Assembly (NCBI GenBank): GCA_035540495.1
Contig: DATLGL010000048.1
Location: forward strand, 1 to 64,000
Reading direction: 5' to 3'
DNA from: DASVEG01 sp035540495
Lineage (GTDB): Bacteria; Actinomycetota; Acidimicrobiia; Acidimicrobiales; CADCTF01
Length of the DNA stretch: 64,000 nt
This document shows positions 1-8,700 of the stretch, in pieces. The position numbers and the translations under genes are program-made. The notes under the pieces are model-generated. The model saw nothing but the letters and a program-made list of their open reading frames with translations. It had not been told where the DNA came from and searched no databases. Each line of letters opens with the position of its first letter. Position 1 is the first letter of the stretch.

Positions 1-360
1 GACGTTGCGGAGGGGGTTGGCGACGGGCTTGCCGTCGGCGCCCTTGAGCGCCTCTTCGGGGTCGCTGGTGCCGGCGGGGTCACCGCTGGCGACGGCGAAG
101 CGGCCCATCTCGGAGTAGGTCAGCCCGCCGGTCGACTCGAGCGCGTGCTTGTCGATGATGTCGGCCATCGACTGCGCAGTGCGCGGATCGTCCACCCGAG
201 CGTTCGGGATCGAGGCGTCCTCGGGCGTCGTGATGTTCTGGGCGAGGAGCTCGTCCTTGACCTGTTCCTTGGCGTCGTAGCCGCGGAAGGTGGTGTAGGC
301 ACCGGCGGCGAGGAACACGACGCCGAGGACCATGAGCAGGATCGGGAAGACCTTCTTCAT
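1..360 (-). CDS. Actinobacterial membrane-anchored hypothetical protein (C-terminus beyond window)
   Basis: The first 120 residues are visible; the gene continues off the left edge. It starts at an ATG preceded by AAGGAG with 7 nt spacing, a good Shine-Dalgarno. Residues 4-22 (VFPILLMVLGVVFLAAGAY) form one hydrophobic segment, followed by a soluble part with the phrases ITTPEDA, DKHALESTGG and TYSEMGRF. From memory, this layout (one TM helix, then 'DKHxLxxTGGxTYxE') matches a family common in actinobacteria and often mislabelled aromatic ring-opening dioxygenase LigA. I see no enzyme motif and assign no function. No neighbouring gene helps, because the next gene to the right is 347 bases away and separately terminated. 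Confidence 0.75.
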   Translation of the reverse strand, partial: MKKVFPILLMVLGVVFLAAGAYTTFRGYDAKEQVKDELLAQNITTPEDASIPNARVDDPRTAQSMADIIDKHALESTGGLTYSEMGRFAVASGDPAGTSDPEEALKGADGKPVANPLRNV

Positions 361-707
361 TGCTGTTCTCCTTGGGGTGTGTCGAACTGATCTCAGGATC
401 AGCGATCGACCCACCGGGGTGGCACCAGCCGAACCGCACAGCCGCGGGGGTCGAACGTCCCGACCACCTCGGGACCCCAGGCAGCGGTGCTCGCTCGTGA
501 AATGGCGCACGATGAGGCGGTGACCGGGAACCACCTGGCATGGACCCCGAGCGGGCAGCAGGGCACGCCCTGTTCTCCGGTGGGCCCCTCCGTGGCCGCC
601 GATGCCGCGCTCCGACGCCGCGTCCGGCCGGGCCGGGAGGCCCGCTCGAGTGAGGGGGCACGCACCGTGTCGAACCGGTGCGTGCCCCTGGCTTTTCGAG
701 ACCCCGG
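361..707. other. Intergenic region with no gene seen
   Basis: These 347 bases hold the Shine-Dalgarno of the left-edge gene (AAGGAG, minus strand, about 368-373) and a strong hairpin at 655-688. Small open frames occur on both strands but have no recognisable protein features and no ribosome binding site. I see no tRNA or structured RNA. Confidence 0.6.
655..688 (-). terminator. Hairpin terminator downstream of the GH43-repeat gene
   Basis: Perfect 13-bp inverted repeat GGGGCACGCACCG (655-667) and CGGTGCGTGCCCC (676-688) with an 8-nt loop. It lies 20 nt past the stop codon of the minus-strand gene ending at 708. The T-run (CTTTT) follows on the plus side, so it may act in both directions. 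Confidence 0.65.
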
Positions 708-1465
708 TCAGGCGCCGGGCCGGCCGTAGTAGGCGGCGTCACCGAACGCGAAGACGCCGCCGTCGGCCGCCGTCATCCAGTAGCCGCCACCCGTTGGCGT
801 CGCGGCCATCGAAACGATCGGCTGCACGAGGCGGAGCGACCCCGTCGACCCGAAGAACCTCGCGTCGCCGAAGGTGAAGATCCCGCCGTCTGCCGCCACG
901 AGCCAGTACCCACGGCCGGACGGCGTCGTCGCCATCCCCACGATCGGCTGGTTCAGACGGATGTCGCCGGTAGAGCCGAAGAAGCCGGCGTCGCCGAAGG
1001 TGAAGATGCCGCCGTCACGAGCCGCGAGCCAGTACCCGTTTCCCGAGCGGGTGCTCGCCATCGCGAGCACGGGCTGGTTGAGGCGCAAGCCGCCCGTCGA
1101 GCCGAAGAAGCGCGCATCGCCGAACGTGAAGACGCCCCCGTCCGTCGCCGTGAACCAGTAGCCGGCTCCGGTGGGCGATGGGGCCATCGCCACGACCGGC
1201 TGGTTCAGACGCATCGCCCCGGTGGAGCCGTGGAAGGGCGCGGCTCCGTAGGTGAAGACGCCGCCGTCGCGTGCGACGAGCCAGTACCCGTTGCCGCTCG
1301 GGTGCGCCGCCATCGTGATCATCGGCTGGTTCAGGCGCACGCCGCCAGCGCTGCCCGCGAACGGCGCTCGGCCGAAGCTGAACACGCCGCCGTCGGCGGT
1401 GGCGATCCAGTAGCCCGCGCCCGAAGGATGAGCCGCCATCGACACTGCCGGTGCGTTGAGACCTC
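708..1465 (-). repeat. Six tandem ~126-bp protein-coding repeats
   Basis: Within the GH43-like gene, six consecutive ~42-codon units share GYW, DGG(V/I)F, FG and LNQP cores. The last unit is cut short after YYGRPGA. The units are diverged at DNA level, so the array looks old rather than recently amplified. Confidence 0.85.
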
Positions 1466-2591
1466 CCGTCGGCGTCGCCGCCGACGAGCCCATCCGCACC
1501 GTGCCGTCGCCAGCGATGGAGATCCGCTCGACGGACATCCGGCGTTGACCCTGCGTGTGGCAGGTCCCCTCCGACTGGCACTGCGGGTAGGCCGGATACG
1601 TCGTGTACGGCGCGTTCCACCAGTGGAACGCGAGCCACGGCGAGCCGCTCGTGTCGCTGAACGCGGAGGGCCCGCCGGGGCCGAGCCGTGCGCCGTGCGA
1701 CCCGAGGAGCGGGCCGCCCGTGGTCCGCTTCGTGCACGGTCCGAGGGGGCCGGCGCAGGTGGCGTAGCCCGTCGCGTAGGCGGCGCTCGTGTGGTGGTTC
1801 GCGGAGTAGAAGAGGACGAGGGCCCCGCCTGAGCGGAGCATCGACGGGTTCTCGATGACGCCCGCTTCCCAGGATTCGGTCGCCTGCAGGAGGATCGCCG
1901 GCGACGAACCGGGCGCGAACGACGTCCCCTCCGGCGTCAGGCGCCGCGACCAGATCTTCGTCGGAGCGCGACCCGGGATGCCCTCGCTCTTCCAGAGGAG
2001 GTAGGGCGTGCCGTCGGCGTCGACGAACGGCTGGGGGTCGATGGAACCGGCAGGGTCGCTGTCGCACACGAGCGGCCCGGTGCTGTCGTCGACGAACGGG
2101 CCGAGCGGCGAGCTCGACGTCGCGACGGAGATGCAGAAGCGGCCCGGCGAACCGAGCTCGACGCGCACGGTGTAGAAGGCGACGTAGCGGCCGCCGATGC
2201 GCTCGACACCGGGCGACCACACCTCCTTCGTCATCCGCCCGCTGACGCCGGGACGATCGACACCCCACCGCGCCGGATACGGCAGCGCGTCGTTGAAGTA
2301 ACGGTCGCGGTTGAGCGGCGCGCCGGGGTCGTACGCCGGTCGGGCGACCCACGTCGCGAGGTCGGTGGAGGTCATGACCGGCAGGTACGCCCCGCCGGTG
2401 GAGGTGCCGTAGGCGTAGTACGTCGACCCCACCCGGAGCACCGACGGATCGGGGAAGTTCTGGTTGTACGGCTTCGACGGCTCGAACCAGGGCGCGCCGG
2501 CGTACGCGCCTGCGGGGATGGCGCCCACGAGCGACGCCAACAACGACATGACGAGCGCGAAGAGCCACGCCCCGCGCATGCGAGCGATCAC
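708..2591 (-). CDS. Secreted GH43-like five-bladed propeller glycosidase with six C-terminal GYW-DGG repeats
   Basis: 627 residues. A signal peptide (hydrophobic core about 8-25, AGAYA before the likely cleavage site near residue 31) indicates export. Residues about 40-370 resemble glycoside hydrolase family 43/arabinanase-type propellers: NFPDPSVL near residue 48 (general-base Asp), SIDPQPF with the modulator Asp, KSEG, and VIENPSML with the candidate acid Glu. The remainder is six copies of a ~42-residue repeat of the form GYW-x4-DGGVFxFGxAxFxGSxG-xRLNQP, a repeat found in many actinobacterial surface proteins and probably a second propeller. The predicted role is hydrolysis or binding of an alpha-linked pentose polymer outside the cell; the substrate is unknown. 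The start is uncertain: GTG at 2591 or in-frame ATG at 2579, and the shorter form has the cleaner signal peptide. Confidence 0.75.
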   Translation of the reverse strand: MIARMRGAWLFALVMSLLASLVGAIPAGAYAGAPWFEPSKPYNQNFPDPSVLRVGSTYYAYGTSTGGAYLPVMTSTDLATWVARPAYDPGAPLNRDRYFNDALPYPARWGVDRPGVSGRMTKEVWSPGVERIGGRYVAFYTVRVELGSPGRFCISVATSSSPLGPFVDDSTGPLVCDSDPAGSIDPQPFVDADGTPYLLWKSEGIPGRAPTKIWSRRLTPEGTSFAPGSSPAILLQATESWEAGVIENPSMLRSGGALVLFYSANHHTSAAYATGYATCAGPLGPCTKRTTGGPLLGSHGARLGPGGPSAFSDTSGSPWLAFHWWNAPYTTYPAYPQCQSEGTCHTQGQRRMSVERISIAGDGTVRMGSSAATPTGGLNAPAVSMAAHPSGAGYWIATADGGVFSFGRAPFAGSAGGVRLNQPMITMAAHPSGNGYWLVARDGGVFTYGAAPFHGSTGAMRLNQPVVAMAPSPTGAGYWFTATDGGVFTFGDARFFGSTGGLRLNQPVLAMASTRSGNGYWLAARDGGIFTFGDAGFFGSTGDIRLNQPIVGMATTPSGRGYWLVAADGGIFTFGDARFFGSTGSLRLVQPIVSMAATPTGGGYWMTAADGGVFAFGDAAYYGRPGA

Positions 2592-2666
2592 CCGATCGGT
2601 GTACCGGATGTCGCCTGCCGGCGCGCACGCTCACCGAGATGCGTCCCGTAGTCGCCGCGTCGCCGC

Positions 2667-3284
2667 CTACGCGTCGCCCGAAATGGAGCCTCTGCCAGCG
2701 ACGACCCTCAGCGCATGGTCGAGCAGCAGGTCCCGATCGGCGGATCCGCCGGCGCGCGCGAGCGCAGACGGCATGGCACCAGACAGCCAGAGCACCACGA
2801 ACCCGTGGACCGCCGACCACAGCGCGGCTACCACAGCGTCGATGTGTTCGTCTTGCTGCCACCCGTCGCCCTGAGCTTCCCCGACGAGCTGCGACAACAC
2901 CTGCAACGCCGCTGCGCTCTCCGCAGTGAGCTCAGCCGATGCCGCCGCGCGCCCGATGTGCTGGAACATGAGCTCGAACACCCCGCGATGAGCGAACGCG
3001 AAGTTGACGTACCCGCGTGATGCACACATCAGCCGGTCGAACGGGGCGCATCCGGCGGGAGCCGACGCGACCGCTTCGACGATCGACTCACGCAGATCGC
3101 GAAAACCTTCTGCTGCCACCTCAGCCAGCAGGTCGCCGAGGCCAGGGAAGTGTCGCAACGGCGCACCGTGAGAGACACCGGACCGGCGGGCGATCTCCCG
3201 GAGCGTCAGACCTTCGAGCCCACGCTCCTCCAGATGCATCCGCGCCGCCGCCAACAACCTCGTTCGTGTGTCCTCGCCGCGCAC
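2667..3284 (-). CDS. TetR-family transcriptional regulator with WHG-type C-terminal domain
   Basis: 205 residues starting at a GTG with GGGAG upstream. Residues about 8-54 form the TetR DNA-binding domain: the recognition region reads LTLREIARRSGVSHGAPLRH, with the usual TLREIA...G(V)S...(L)RHF pattern. The C-terminal domain has YVNFAFAHRGVFELMF, typical of the WHG (TetR_C_13-like) ligand-binding domain. The gene diverges from the DinB-like gene at 3385, and the 100-bp interval holds two copies of a 17-bp palindrome. The simplest model is autorepression and control of the neighbour, relieved by an unknown hydrophobic ligand. Confidence 0.88.
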   Translation of the reverse strand: MRGEDTRTRLLAAARMHLEERGLEGLTLREIARRSGVSHGAPLRHFPGLGDLLAEVAAEGFRDLRESIVEAVASAPAGCAPFDRLMCASRGYVNFAFAHRGVFELMFQHIGRAAASAELTAESAAALQVLSQLVGEAQGDGWQQDEHIDAVVAALWSAVHGFVVLWLSGAMPSALARAGGSADRDLLLDHALRVVAGRGSISGDA

Positions 3285-3302
3285 CGTGGAAGTCTCCCAT
3301 CT

Positions 3303-3362
3303 CCCGCCTCCGATGTTGACAGTGTCTACACGAATGTAGACAATGTCTACATCGGAGGCGGG
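3303..3362. promoter_or_regulatory. Tandem TetR operators in a 60-bp inverted repeat
   Basis: Two 17-bp palindromes of the form TGTAGACA-N-TGTCTACA: 3335-3351 is perfect and 3314-3330 has one mismatch (TGTTGACA left half). The whole 3303-3362 block is itself an inverted repeat with 28-nt arms and a CGAA centre. It lies between the divergent TetR and DinB-like genes and is the probable operator for both. Confidence 0.8.
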
Positions 3363-3384
3363 GTGGATGGAGGGGCGCGCTGCG

Positions 3385-4245
3385 ATGCATCACACGACGA
3401 AGAGCGACCTCGAGGTCGAGGTCAACACGGCCGGCGCATCGATCGACGCCCATCTCCTGATCGACGTGTTCTCGCGACACGCACGGCGCTGGGTCGAGGG
3501 CATCGCAGCCACGCCGACGAGTGAGTGGGAGCGGCCGACGCGCTGTGCCGAATGGAGCTTCCGCGACCTCGTTCACCATCTCGTCACCGTGACGGAGCGG
3601 GCTGCCCGCATCCTCGATCCGCGCACAGGTCCTGACGACCGCACCTTCGGTGAGATCGACCCCAGGATCACGCCTGATGAATGGATCCGCGCCGACGGCG
3701 TCGTAGGCCCACGGCGCCTCCTCGAGAGATACGAGGAGGCAGTGGGCGATCTCGCCCGTTCCGTCGGAGCACTCGCTCGGTCCGGAACCGAGTTCGACGT
3801 GCACACGCCGATCGGGCTTCGTCCATGGCCGATGCTCGTCCTTCATGGGCTCTGGGACTCGTGGGTCCATCAACGTGATGCCGGCTGGTGCTTCAGCAAC
3901 GACGACACTGGCGTCGTGCATGAGCTTCGACTGGCGGCGGCGTACGCGCTCTTCCTGACCGGAACGACGGCCGCCTCCTATGGTTACAACCTGTCGTTGA
4001 CCATCGACACCGACCAAGCGGGAGGACGTTGGCACGTACGAGTCGGACCAGACGTGACCGCAGCGGTCGAGTCCATTGCGAGGCGCCCGACTGAACCCGC
4101 GGAGCTCGTTGCGAGGTGCGCCTCCGCGGAGCTCGTCGACTCGCTGTCCGGGCGTGGTGCGCCCCTCGAAGATCTGCTCGACGGCAACGCGTCCGCCGCA
4201 GCGCCCTTGAAGCTCGTCGGTCTGTACTTCAACGGACGGCTGTAG
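3385..4245 (+). CDS. DinB/maleylpyruvate-isomerase-type (TIGR03083-like) protein
   Basis: 286 residues from the ATG at 3385, chosen because GGAGGGG lies 9 nt upstream; an earlier in-frame ATG at 3343 is inside the operator palindrome. The N-terminal half contains WERPTRCAEWSFRDLVHHLV, the usual W-x-(R/K)PT-x-C-x2-W-x-(V/L)RDLVxH signature of mycothiol-dependent DinB-like four-helix bundles that bind a metal through histidines. A second signature, LHGLWDSWVHQRDAG, supplies further possible ligands. Family members isomerise or conjugate small molecules with mycothiol, but the substrate here is unknown. Its control by the adjacent TetR regulator suggests an inducible detoxification role (inference). 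Confidence 0.75.
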   Translation: MHHTTKSDLEVEVNTAGASIDAHLLIDVFSRHARRWVEGIAATPTSEWERPTRCAEWSFRDLVHHLVTVTERAARILDPRTGPDDRTFGEIDPRITPDEWIRADGVVGPRRLLERYEEAVGDLARSVGALARSGTEFDVHTPIGLRPWPMLVLHGLWDSWVHQRDAGWCFSNDDTGVVHELRLAAAYALFLTGTTAASYGYNLSLTIDTDQAGGRWHVRVGPDVTAAVESIARRPTEPAELVARCASAELVDSLSGRGAPLEDLLDGNASAAAPLKLVGLYFNGRL

Positions 4246-4309
4246 CCGGCACCGGTTGCCGTCGCGCTTGTCGCGACTTAGTGTCGGCCGGTCGTTCTGG
4301 GGGGCCGTC

Positions 4310-5677
4310 ATGGCACAGCTTGTGGGTACGCAGGTCGACGCCGCGGACCGCAATGGATCCTTCGGGTCAACGCACCCCCGCTTGTCGACCCGCGTCACTG
4401 ACCGCCTCGTCGACAAGATCGGGTGGGACGACCGCCACCGTGCCCTCGCCTCGCACCCGATGTTCAGGCAGTGCTCGCGATCGGAGATCCGATGGCTGGT
4501 GAGACGCGGCGACTTCGTGCACGTCGAGGCGGGCGAGAGGTTGTGGGCGAAGGATCGTGCCGCTCACTGGCTGCTGGTGCTGTTCACGGGCGCGCTCGAC
4601 CTGCGCGAGGGCCGTCGAGTCCGTCACGTCACCGCTCCAACGCAGGTCGGCGCCGAGCTCATCCTCGCGTTCGCACCGACGCCTGCCACGGCGACGACGT
4701 CGACGGGCGTGGACGCCTTCGCACTCAACCGGGGCCATCTCCTCGGCATCGCCCACCTGCGGTCGATCCGCGCTGGCCTCGGACTCCCTGTCGACGACGC
4801 CAGCTACCTCGAGTGGGTCAGAGCGATGCGGGCGCAGGCCGACGCCGCATGGCGACGAGTGCAGGTGCGCCGCGGCCCCGACATCAAGAGCAACGTCTTC
4901 CCATCGTCGTTCCGCGTCTACACCCGCACCGAGACGGGACAGCTGACGAGGTTGGTGATCGGTCCCCAGGTGGCGCGGACGCGGACGCCGCCGCCTCCGC
5001 CGGCCCGCCTGTCGCGGCGCGCCGTCACTGCGATCGCTCTCACGTTCGTCAGCGTCGCGGCGACGTTCGGGCTGACCTACCGACCTCCACTGGCGATCGC
5101 TCGACCAGGCGTGGCCATCGACGTGACGCGCGACATCACTGTCGACGGAGTGGCCACCGGTGAGGTCAACGGCCGCTACCTGCTGCTGCCGGTCGAGTAC
5201 GACCGCCCTCCGCTGTTGCTGCTCGCGTGGCAGATGATGCACGGGGCCGATCCGCTCCGGTGGGCCGACGACGCCGAGCTGCGGGCGGCGCGCGAAGAGC
5301 ACGCACGGTCGAAGACGGCAGCTGTCAGCGCTGCGCTCGCTGTGGCAGGAGTCGACAACGAGCGCGTGCGCGTCGACATCCGCTCGCGGGGGCTCACTGG
5401 CGGCTCGGCCGCGCTCGTCTACGCGCTCGTGCTAGCGGACATGCTCGACGCGAAAGACAACGCTCGTGGGAGGACCATCGCGGCGACAGGCGCGCTCGAC
5501 GAGGCCGGGCGCATCTGGCCCGTGCATCACACGCGACTCAAAGCAACCAGCGCGTCGCGAGGCGGTGCCGACCTGTTGATCGTTCCGTCAGGACTGGACG
5601 CGCACAACTTCCGGGCCGTGCTCACGGCAACGTCTCTGGGTGAGGCACTCGAGCTGCTGTCTCGGGCGCCTTCGTGA
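4310..5677 (+). CDS. cNMP-binding-like / transmembrane / Lon-type (S16) serine protease fusion
   Basis: 455 residues from the ATG at 4310; an in-frame TTG at 4256 lacks support. Residues about 48-150 look like a cyclic-nucleotide-binding or Crp-like beta-roll (HPMFRQCSRSEIRWLV, EAGERLWAKD, LFTGALDLREG, VGAELIL), although the phosphate-binding cassette is not clear. A proline stretch (PPPPP) and one TM helix at about 238-256 follow. The C-terminal domain resembles the Lon/YlbL peptidase fold, with GGSAALVYALVLADML (candidate nucleophile Ser366) and a candidate Lys411 45 residues later, close to the 43-residue Ser-Lys spacing of Lon. There is no AAA+ module. I infer a membrane-tethered, externally facing protease with a cytoplasmic sensory domain; the substrate is unknown. 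Confidence 0.65.
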   Translation: MAQLVGTQVDAADRNGSFGSTHPRLSTRVTDRLVDKIGWDDRHRALASHPMFRQCSRSEIRWLVRRGDFVHVEAGERLWAKDRAAHWLLVLFTGALDLREGRRVRHVTAPTQVGAELILAFAPTPATATTSTGVDAFALNRGHLLGIAHLRSIRAGLGLPVDDASYLEWVRAMRAQADAAWRRVQVRRGPDIKSNVFPSSFRVYTRTETGQLTRLVIGPQVARTRTPPPPPARLSRRAVTAIALTFVSVAATFGLTYRPPLAIARPGVAIDVTRDITVDGVATGEVNGRYLLLPVEYDRPPLLLLAWQMMHGADPLRWADDAELRAAREEHARSKTAAVSAALAVAGVDNERVRVDIRSRGLTGGSAALVYALVLADMLDAKDNARGRTIAATGALDEAGRIWPVHHTRLKATSASRGGADLLIVPSGLDAHNFRAVLTATSLGEALELLSRAPS

Positions 5678-5705
5678 TCGCTGGTTCGAGCTTCGACGCA
5701 CGAGA

Positions 5706-8700
5706 TCAGGTGAACTTGCGAGTGCCCGAGACGAGCATTCGCTCGTCGACCTTGTCGAGCGAGACGCTGCCCTTCGCGCCGAGCGTCATGCCGTCCTTGC
5801 GCTCTTCCGCCTCTCCGCTGACGCCGGCCAGGCGTGTCGCGTTCGTGATCGTCACCGAGTAGGTAGCCGTCTTCGGCAGTTCCTTGAACTTCTTCCGAGC
5901 GAGAGCGACCGTGGAGTCGACAGACACCTGGTCGGGGTTCATGAAGTGCGCATCGAGTGCGTTGGTGAGGTCGTTGACGTTGTCGACCTGAATCGACGCA
6001 GCTGCCTTCAGTGAGCCACTGTCGCCCTCGAAGTACTTGAGCTTGTCGCCGAGGAGAGCGACCCCGTCGACGCCGAGCAGGCGCATGAAGTTCGCGGGGT
6101 TGAACCCTGCACGAGCGAGGCCGAGCTCGACGTCACCGCGGACGGAGTTGACGTTGATGCCGTCGATCACGGGGTCGTACGCCAGCCCGAGGTTCACGCC
6201 GGCGCTCGCGCTCCCGCCGACGGACACACCGGAGATCACGCCGTTGTCGATCTCTGCTGCGCCCTCGCCGAAGATCTTCCCCCCGACCTCGAGCGTCGAC
6301 TTCTCCTTGCGTTCGCCCGTCTTCTCGTCGGTCTCGTAGGTCACCCCGGCCGACGTGCTGACCTCGGCGCCGGCCTTCCCCGAGAGCTTGCCGATGGCGT
6401 CGTTCGCCACCTCGCCCGAGACCTGCACACCGGAGGCGACGGTGAACTTCTTCGACACCAGGTTGTCGGAGAAGACCTCTTCGATCATCGCGTCACCGAC
6501 GATGCCCCACGACTGCGGGAGTGCGGCCGAGCAGCCCATGGCGCCGAGGAGCGCGACGACGCCACCGAGGCCCGAGCAGTTCGTCTTGCCGGCGGTGAAC
6601 CCGTAGGTGAGCTGCGATTGGCCCCGGATGCCCAGATCCGCGTCGGCTTTCGTGCCCGTCTGCCCCGATCCCATCTTGGCCATGCCCGGCATGCCGCTAC
6701 CGCCCTTGAGCTTGTCCCACGACAGGGCCTTGACCTTCGGACCGAGCCCCGGCGTGTCGACGTTGATCTTGGCGTCGTTCGCCTCGCCGACGCCTTCGTT
6801 GAGGTAGAGCGCGGCGTCACCGGTGATCGCGACCTGGAACGACTTGCCTCCGTCGTTCGGCCCGGCACCGTCCTTGCCCACCTGCCCGCTGCCGACCCGT
6901 ATGACCTCGACGATCGCGCCCTTGCCGACCTTGAGGTTCGCCGGGACGCCGAGCTCGTGCAGCGGTACGACGAGCTCCGCTGCCGCGGTCAGCTTCAGGC
7001 TGCTCTTGTTGCCCTCGCCGAGGTTCGGCAGGTACTGGGTCGCGCATGCTTCGGCCTCGTCGCCGACTGCGGCGCAGACCTCGCCCGCCTTCTTCTTCGC
7101 GACATCGACGGCCGCCTTCTTGTAGCCATCGACCTTCTTCTTGGCCGCGGCGGCGAGATCGGATGCGCCCTTCTTCCACTTCTCCGGGATCGCATCCTTG
7201 ATCTTCTTCCAGCCGGCCGCGAGCTTCTTCTTGAGGTTCGCCCGCCACTCCGCGGCCTGCTTGCGTCGCTCGGCAAGCTTCTTCAGCGCGGCGTCTGCCT
7301 TGGCCTTCGCGAACTTGACGAAGCGATCCTTCGCCTTGCCGGCGAGGTCGAGGAGCTGCGGACCGTACTTCGCGATACCTGCGGCTGCCGCGATGAACGG
7401 AGCGCCGAGCCCCATGATCACGCCCTTGAGCGGTGCGGGTAGCGCCGTCCAGAACGCCGACACCTTGGCCTTGATCTTCTCGATCACGCCGGGCCCCTTG
7501 TCGCGAAGGCCCTTGCCGATCTTGTCGAGCAGCGCCTTGCCCTTGTCGGCGATCTTCCCGACGCGCTCGGTGAAGTTCTTCTTCCTTCGCTCGAACTCCT
7601 CGGATGCCGCCTGCTTCGCCGCGTCGATGCCCTTCGAGATCGCCTGGCCGACTCCCTCGACCTTCTTGTTGATCGCGTCGACGGTGGGCCCGACCGCTTC
7701 CTTGATCGCCTCGCCAACGCCCTTGATCTTGTTGCCGACCTTGGTGGCGACGCCCTTGATCCCCTTGGCGACGTCGTTGCCGAAGGCGATGATGTCGTCG
7801 ACCGGGATGCCCGTCGCCTTCGACACGACGCCGGCTGCGCCGCGAAGGACCTTGCCCGGTATCCCGTCGACGATGGCGCCGATGTCGGTGGTCGGGCAGT
7901 TCCACTTCCCCTTGGCGACATCGGCGGTCTTGGTGACGTCCTTCGTGATCCCGGCGGCCGCCGCACCTCCGGCCTTCGCCGCGGTCTCCGCGACCTTGCT
8001 CTCCGCCGCTACGGCGGTCGACTCGCCGATGGCGACCTTGGCCGGCGAGAGGAGCGGTTCGGCGTCGCCCGCCATCTTCGGCAGCTCGTTCGACCGGTGC
8101 TCCGCGTCCTGCGACACCTTCGCGCCGGCCTGTTCCGACGCCGAGCCTTCCTTCGTCAACGCCTGGTCGGCCTTCGTGCCCTGCTGCTCGACCGTCCCCT
8201 GCGTCTTCTCGAGTCCCGTCGATTCCTTCGCCTCGTCGCCGGTGATCTCACGCTCGGCGTCTTCGACCTTGCCCGGCGCCTCCCGCGCCTTGGCTTCCGC
8301 CTCGGCCTCCGCTTTGCCCTTCTCGCCGAAGATGGCGTTGTTCACCCAGCTGGGAAGGACCGCTGCAGCGGCGTCGGAGAGGAAGTCGCGCTGGACGGGC
8401 GTGTCGGGTACGGCGTTCTCGAGGCGTTCTTCCGCCGGGCAGTCACACGCCTTGGGCCCACACCGCTGGACGCGGATCGGCTTCCGGACCGGACGCCGAC
8501 GAGGCGGTCCCGGCGCAGTCATCATCCGCTGCACCGCGGCGTTCCCGGCCGCGCCCTGCAACGCGGTGAGCATCCGCTGCCGTGATCCGGCGTCGCTCGT
8601 CTGCAGGAGCTGCAGCGTGGGCGCTGCGTTGAGGGTGATGACGCTGGGCGGCGCAGCCCGCGGCACTGGCGTCGCGTGGGCAGGAGGCGACGTGGCACGA

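Noticed and set aside
3343..3384. Upstream in-frame ATGs (3343, 3367) for the DinB-like gene
   Set aside because: The first lies inside the operator and the second has no ribosome binding site, while GGAGGGG precedes the ATG at 3385 by 9 nt.
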